This document shows, piece by piece, positions 60,799 to 64,000 of a DNA stretch of 64,000 nt (its first letter is position 1; each line of letters starts with the position of its first letter). The position numbers and the translations under genes were made by a program. Below the pieces are notes generated by a model that saw nothing but the letters and a program-made list of their open reading frames with translations, had not been told where the DNA came from and searched no databases. The DNA comes from Allobosea sp. BK604 (GTDB lineage Bacteria; Pseudomonadota; Alphaproteobacteria; Rhizobiales; Beijerinckiaceae). The DNA lies in assembly GCF_004341515.1 (NCBI RefSeq), contig NZ_SLZF01000006.1:248001-312000 (forward strand), read 5' to 3'.

Positions 60799-60990
60799 TC
60801 AGGACTTGTCCTTGTCCTTTTCGCCGCAACCCAGGGCGGGCTTGGGCGGCTCGGGTTTTCGGCGCGAACCGTTGAAAAAGGCTTCCAGCGCGTCGAGCTT
60901 CTCGCGCCAGAAACGTTCATAGCGGCGAAGCCAACCCATTGCTTCCTCCATCGCGGCGACACGAAGATGGCATGACGCCATCCGGCCAGC
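60799..60990 (-). pseudogene. Truncated ArsR-family regulator, HTH lost
   Basis: The frame ends 10 bases before the SRPBCC gene and encodes GRMASCHLRVAAMEEAMGWL then RYERFWREKLDALEAFF. This matches the end of ArsR regulators paired with SRPBCC proteins (GR-x-H-x-C-x-L-x-x-x-PMEEA-x-x-W-x-x-(R/H)Y-x-x-FWE-x-x-LDAL). The preceding ~70 residues of winged HTH are missing in all frames. A 50-residue peptide could still be made from the internal ATG, but it could not bind DNA. Confidence 0.6.
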
Positions 60991-61001
60991 CGCCAGCTTA
61001 T

Positions 61002-61022
61002 TTAACTTATTGGTTAAGTTAA
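61002..61022. promoter_or_regulatory. Perfect inverted repeat, probable ArsR-type operator
   Basis: TTAACTTA (61002-61009) and TAAGTTAA (61015-61022) with a five-base spacer. It sits directly ahead of the truncated ArsR gene and is AT-rich in a GC-rich context. Confidence 0.65.
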
Positions 61023-61105
61023 GGGTGAGGCGGCGCTGCGTCAAGCCGGTATGCCGATGCGCTCGGCTGCGGAATCGCGGCTATCTGGCCTGTCCTGCGA
61101 GCCCG

Positions 61106-61495
61106 TCAGGCTTCGGCGGGGACGAAGCGCCGGGAGATCTCGTTGCGGTCGTCATAGGAGGCTTCGAAGATCGCCGCCGCCAGAGTGGCACGGACATGCA
61201 AGGTCCCTGTGCCGATATTCCTGAAGCTGTGACGGGCGCCGGCCGGGATCAGCACCGACTGGTTCGCGGTCATGATCGCGCTCTCGTCACGCAGGGTGAT
61301 CTCGGCCGTGCCCTCGATGACCTCCAGCACCTCCTCGACCGCGTGGAGATGCATCGGCGCGCCGAGGCCCGGCTCGCAGAACTGCTCGAAGATGCAGAGC
61401 TGGCGGCCCTGGACCGTGGCGGAGACACGCATCCGCGTCATCACGCCGTCGCGCCATTTGTCCAGCGGCTGGCTGGCGTGGTCGAGGATATCCAT
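61106..61495 (-). CDS. Cupin domain-containing protein
   Basis: 129 residues forming one cupin_2 barrel. Motif 1 is GAPMHLHAVEEVLEVIEG with the metal-binding histidines and glutamate, and motif 2 is IPAGARHSFRNIG. It likely binds a divalent metal and a small ligand; many such proteins are sensors or isomerases. It follows family B repeat sequence and is separated by about 110 bases from the ArsR remnant. No pathway context is visible. Confidence 0.88.
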   Translation of the reverse strand: MDILDHASQPLDKWRDGVMTRMRVSATVQGRQLCIFEQFCEPGLGAPMHLHAVEEVLEVIEGTAEITLRDESAIMTANQSVLIPAGARHSFRNIGTGTLHVRATLAAAIFEASYDDRNEISRRFVPAEA

Positions 61496-61539
61496 GGCGC
61501 GGCCTTCCCGTCTCGGCTCTTCGGCAGCGCATTGTTAGC

Positions 61540-61582
61540 GCATCGGCCCCAAAAGTGGCTTGCGGTTTTCGGTAAAGCCGGG
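61540..61582. repeat. Family B repeat (copy 3, inverted)
   Basis: GCATCGGCCCCAAAAGTGGCTTGCGGTTTTCGG, the reverse complement of the core at 35855-35954, between the cupin and thioesterase genes. The distal arm is degraded. Confidence 0.75.
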
Positions 61583-61592
61583 AACCTCCCGC

Positions 61593-62051
61593 TCAGTCCG
61601 AAACGCCGTCGCGGCCGGCTATGGTCATGCAGGTCGCGGTCAGCAAGGCACATAACTTGGAAGCGCCGTTCGCCACGGCAAAAACCTCGGCCATGGCCAG
61701 CGTCAGGGTGCGCCCGGCCTTGACCACCCTGCCCTTGGCGACGAGGCGCTCGCCTGCCGCCGGGGCGAGCAGGTTGATCTTGAACTCGGCGGTGAGCACG
61801 CCTGTACCGGCCGGCATCGTCGTCAGCGCGGCATAGCCCGCGGCGGAATCGGCAATGCTGGAGACTGCGCCGGCATGGACGAAGCCGTGCTGCTGGCAAA
61901 GCTGCGGAGAAACCGGCAATGCGATCTCGACCTCGCCAGGCCCGACGCGGATAAGCTTGGCGCCGAGCGTCGTCATGAAGCTCTGCTTTGCGAAGCTCGC
62001 CTCGATGCGGGCAGCCACCTCCGTATCCGGGAGCGGGACGGTGGCGGTCAT
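61593..62051 (-). CDS. PaaI-type hotdog-fold thioesterase
   Basis: 152 residues. The hotdog signature QQHGFVHAGAVSSIADSAAG near 53-72 contains the HG-x-x-x-x-G-x-x-x-x-x-D pattern of PaaI/YigI thioesterases, and EFKINLLAPAAGERLVAKGRV is the central strand. It hydrolyses acyl-CoA thioesters, probably medium-size or aromatic ones. Its start codon is 10 bases past the stop of dusA's neighbouring position, so it may be co-transcribed with dusA. Confidence 0.9.
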   Translation of the reverse strand: MTATVPLPDTEVAARIEASFAKQSFMTTLGAKLIRVGPGEVEIALPVSPQLCQQHGFVHAGAVSSIADSAAGYAALTTMPAGTGVLTAEFKINLLAPAAGERLVAKGRVVKAGRTLTLAMAEVFAVANGASKLCALLTATCMTIAGRDGVSD

Positions 62052-62060
62052 GGCGATCTC

Positions 62061-63059
62061 CTATGCGGCTGCGGCGGCAGCCCCTTCGTAGCGCGAGACA
62101 TGCGCCACCGCAGCGCGCAAATCCGCAAGCCCCGCCTCGGCGGAGACGCAATGCTCGGCGAGATGGCGGCGGAACAGGCGCGCGCCCGGCCGGCCCGGGA
62201 AGAGCCCGACGAGATGGCGCGTGAAGGCATGCAGCCGCCCGCCCTTCTCGAGATGTGCCGCGATATGCGGCTCCAGCGCCTCCAGCATGGCGAAGGCGTC
62301 AGCGACCGGCGCGGCCTCGCCGAAGAGCAGCGGATCGGCCTGGAGCAGGATCTCCGGGTTCTGATAGGCCTCGCGGCCGATCATCACGCCGTCGAGATGG
62401 GCCAGATGCTCCTGCCACTCGGCGGGCGCACGGATGCCGCCATTGATCGCGACGATCAGATCGGGATTGGCCGCCTTCAGGCGATAGGCGCGCTCGTAAT
62501 CGAGCGGCGGGATCTCGCGGTTCTCCTTGGGCGAGAGGCCTTGGAGCCAGGCCTTGCGGGCATGAACGACGAGCGCGTCGACGCCGGCAGCCCGCACACT
62601 CGCGGTCAGGGCGTCGAGCGCCGCCTCCGGATCCTGATCGTCGACGCCGATCCGGCATTTCACCGTGACGGGAATCGAGACCGCAGCCTTCATCGCCGCG
62701 ACGCAGGCGCCGACGAGCTCGGGCTCGCGCATCAGGCAGGCGCCGAAGGCCCCGCCCTGGACGCGATCGGAGGGGCAGCCGCAATTCAGGTTGATCTCGT
62801 CATAGCCGAAATCGGCGCCGATCTTCGCCGCCTGCGCGAGAAGCGCCGGGTCATTGCCGCCGAGCTGCAGTGCGACGGGATGCTCGACCGCGTCGAAGCC
62901 GATCAGCCGGTTGCGATCGCCGCGGATCACCGCCTGCGCCGTCACCATCTCGGTATAGAGCCGGGCGCGACGCGACATCAGACGATGGACGACGCGGCAA
63001 TGCCGGTCAGTCCAGTCCATCATCGGCGCAACGGAGAATGTGAGGTCTTCGGCCTTCAT
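62061..63059 (-). CDS. dusA: tRNA-dihydrouridine(20/20a) synthase DusA
   Basis: 332 residues from ATG 63059. The TIM-barrel Dus core opens with FSVAPMMDWTDRHCRVVHRL and contains LNCGCPSDRVQGGAFGACLM with the catalytic cysteine, TVKCRIGVDDQD and VHARKAWLQGLSPKENREIP, the last a DusA-specific stretch. It reduces U20/U20a in tRNA with FMN and NADPH. The in-frame extension upstream is unlikely. The thioesterase gene follows with a 9-base gap, suggesting an operon. Confidence 0.95.
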   Translation of the reverse strand: MKAEDLTFSVAPMMDWTDRHCRVVHRLMSRRARLYTEMVTAQAVIRGDRNRLIGFDAVEHPVALQLGGNDPALLAQAAKIGADFGYDEINLNCGCPSDRVQGGAFGACLMREPELVGACVAAMKAAVSIPVTVKCRIGVDDQDPEAALDALTASVRAAGVDALVVHARKAWLQGLSPKENREIPPLDYERAYRLKAANPDLIVAINGGIRAPAEWQEHLAHLDGVMIGREAYQNPEILLQADPLLFGEAAPVADAFAMLEALEPHIAAHLEKGGRLHAFTRHLVGLFPGRPGARLFRRHLAEHCVSAEAGLADLRAAVAHVSRYEGAAAAAA

Positions 63060-63115
63060 CGCGCTGCATATGGCATGCGCCGGGCGTGACGACAAACCGG
63101 CCGCAGCGCAAGCGC

Positions 63116-63892
63116 TCAGCTTAGCATGCGCGTATCGCCGCAAACCGAGATCTCCTGGCCCGAGATCGTCTTGCCGAAGGGCGAGGCGAGGAAGACGATC
63201 TGCCTGGCGATGTCCCTGGGATCGACGAATTGCTTGATCGAGACGCCGGCGAAGAGACGCTGGGTCATTTCCTCATGCGAGATGTTGAAGCTGCGCGCCT
63301 TGTTGGCGATGACGCTCTGGATGCGCGGGCCTTCGACCAGGCCGGGGCAGATCGCATTGGCCCGGATGCCGAATTCGCCGAGTTCGGCCGAGAGCGCCTT
63401 GGTGAAGCCGATGACGCCCCATTTCGCCGCGCCATAGGGCGAGCGCAGCGGAAAGCCGTGCTTGCCCGCCTGGCTCGAGAGGTTGACGATCGAGGCATTG
63501 GCCGATTGCTTGAGATGCTGCACCGCCAGCCGCGTGCAGTTGAACTGGCCGGTGAGATCGACGGCGAGGCATTGATCCCAGTCGGCCGGGTCGATCTCGT
63601 CGACGCGGCCGGTCGGCCCGGCGATGCCGGCATTGTTGACCAGGCAGTCGAGCCCGCCGAGCGCGGCAAGTGCCTCCTCGAACAAGGCGGCCACCGCCTT
63701 GCGGTCCGAGACGTCACAGAGCGATTGCGTGATCGCCGGATCGCTCGCCTTCATCACCGCCAGCGCCTCGCGGTCGACATCGCAAATATGGACCTTGGCG
63801 CCCTCGGCCGCGAAGGCGCGCGCGGTGGCGCGGCCAATGCCGTTGGCCCCGGCCGTGACCAGAACGCGCAAGCCTTCGATCTGCAGATCCAT
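63116..63892 (-). CDS. SDR family oxidoreductase
   Basis: 258 residues from ATG 63892. Motifs: VTAGANGIGRATARAF for cofactor, NNAGIAGPTG, serine in IVNLSSQAG and YGAAKWGVIGFTKA with the catalytic pair. The layout suggests a FabG-like or sugar dehydrogenase-type enzyme of unknown substrate. The stop is 56 bases from dusA's start, so both could be one transcript. The TAGANGIG glycine pattern differs slightly from the usual TGASxGIG. Confidence 0.9.
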   Translation of the reverse strand: MDLQIEGLRVLVTAGANGIGRATARAFAAEGAKVHICDVDREALAVMKASDPAITQSLCDVSDRKAVAALFEEALAALGGLDCLVNNAGIAGPTGRVDEIDPADWDQCLAVDLTGQFNCTRLAVQHLKQSANASIVNLSSQAGKHGFPLRSPYGAAKWGVIGFTKALSAELGEFGIRANAICPGLVEGPRIQSVIANKARSFNISHEEMTQRLFAGVSIKQFVDPRDIARQIVFLASPFGKTISGQEISVCGDTRMLS

Positions 63893-63952
63893 CCTCAGCC
63901 TCCCATTATGCGTGGATCTTCGGACCGCCGATGACCCAGCTCCTTGTTTCCG

Positions 63953-63998
63953 CATCGGCTTCTTCCGAAAACCGCAATCCACTTTTCGGGCCGATGCT
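63953..63998. repeat. Family B repeat (copy 4)
   Basis: CATCGGCTTCTTCCGAAAACC followed by TTTTCGGGCCGATGC at the window end, same orientation as the copies at 35855-35954. Confidence 0.85.
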
Positions 63999-64000
63999 CC

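Noticed and set aside
1..64000. CRISPR array
   Set aside because: No regularly spaced identical direct repeats with unique spacers were seen; the repeats present are dispersed palindromes.

Overview
The window looks like a chromosomal piece of a high-GC alphaproteobacterium, most likely a Hyphomicrobiales (Rhizobiales) member; a Bosea-like genus is my guess from gene content and intergenic repeat style, not something the sequence proves. Supporting signs are the Tct-type and TakP-like uptake proteins, a PdhS/DivJ-like histidine kinase, a Rhizobiales porin-like stub, class III cyclases with TolB-like and TPR domains, and several families of short palindromic intergenic repeats. No rRNA, CRISPR array, transposase or prophage module was seen; one tRNA (Val, anticodon CAC) is present.

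Layout. 1-4.4 kb: tctC (cut by the window edge), tctB and tctA of a tripartite tricarboxylate transporter, then an APC permease. 4.4-7.3 kb: DUF2059 protein, rpiA, a small secreted protein, gph. 7.3-9.5 kb: tRNA-Val followed by a compositionally different islet with a PIN toxin/HTH antitoxin pair, an unknown secreted protein and a possible methyltransferase remnant. 9.5-14.4 kb: lytic transglycosylase, L,D-transpeptidase, and two short-chain dehydrogenases each divergent from its own regulator (ArsR type, AraC type). 14.6-20.9 kb: two class III nucleotide cyclases flanking a DUF971 gene and moaA; the second cyclase overlaps an orphan ABC-type binding protein gene. 21.2-28 kb: FAD oxidase, a soluble chemoreceptor with PilZ and C-terminal sensor, solA-like oxidase and two exporters. 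28-31.1 kb: porin-like stub and two tandem TakP-like TRAP binding proteins.

31.5-42.7 kb is rich in arginine/ornithine-type nitrogen metabolism: an agmatinase-family ureohydrolase with an overlapping Lrp regulator, later an ornithine aminotransferase and a polar amino acid ABC transporter (binding protein and two permeases, no ATPase). Between them lie a Fic protein, an MFS exporter, a spermidine-synthase-like protein, a TetR regulator with a perfect operator palindrome, and a DnaB-like ATPase. 42.7-48.6 kb: map, a beta-hydroxyacid dehydrogenase, and a tightly overlapped minus-strand operon of a GST, four tandem paralogous secreted cysteine-containing proteins and a uracil-DNA glycosylase; a membrane-anchored nuclease follows. 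48.7-57 kb: histidine kinase, GbsR regulator divergent from an isoprenylcysteine-methyltransferase-like protein, ABC-F protein overlapping cobT, cobS with a DUF1289 gene, an acetyltransferase and a TauE/SafE permease. 57.3-64 kb: SMP-30 family protein, DHA2 exporter, SRPBCC protein preceded by a decapitated ArsR gene, cupin, thioesterase, dusA and an SDR.

The most distinctive observations are the four-copy secreted paralog operon (45263-47197), the binding protein/cyclase pair (18082-20873), and a ~105-bp intergenic repeat whose terminal TAG serves as the stop codon of five separate genes.
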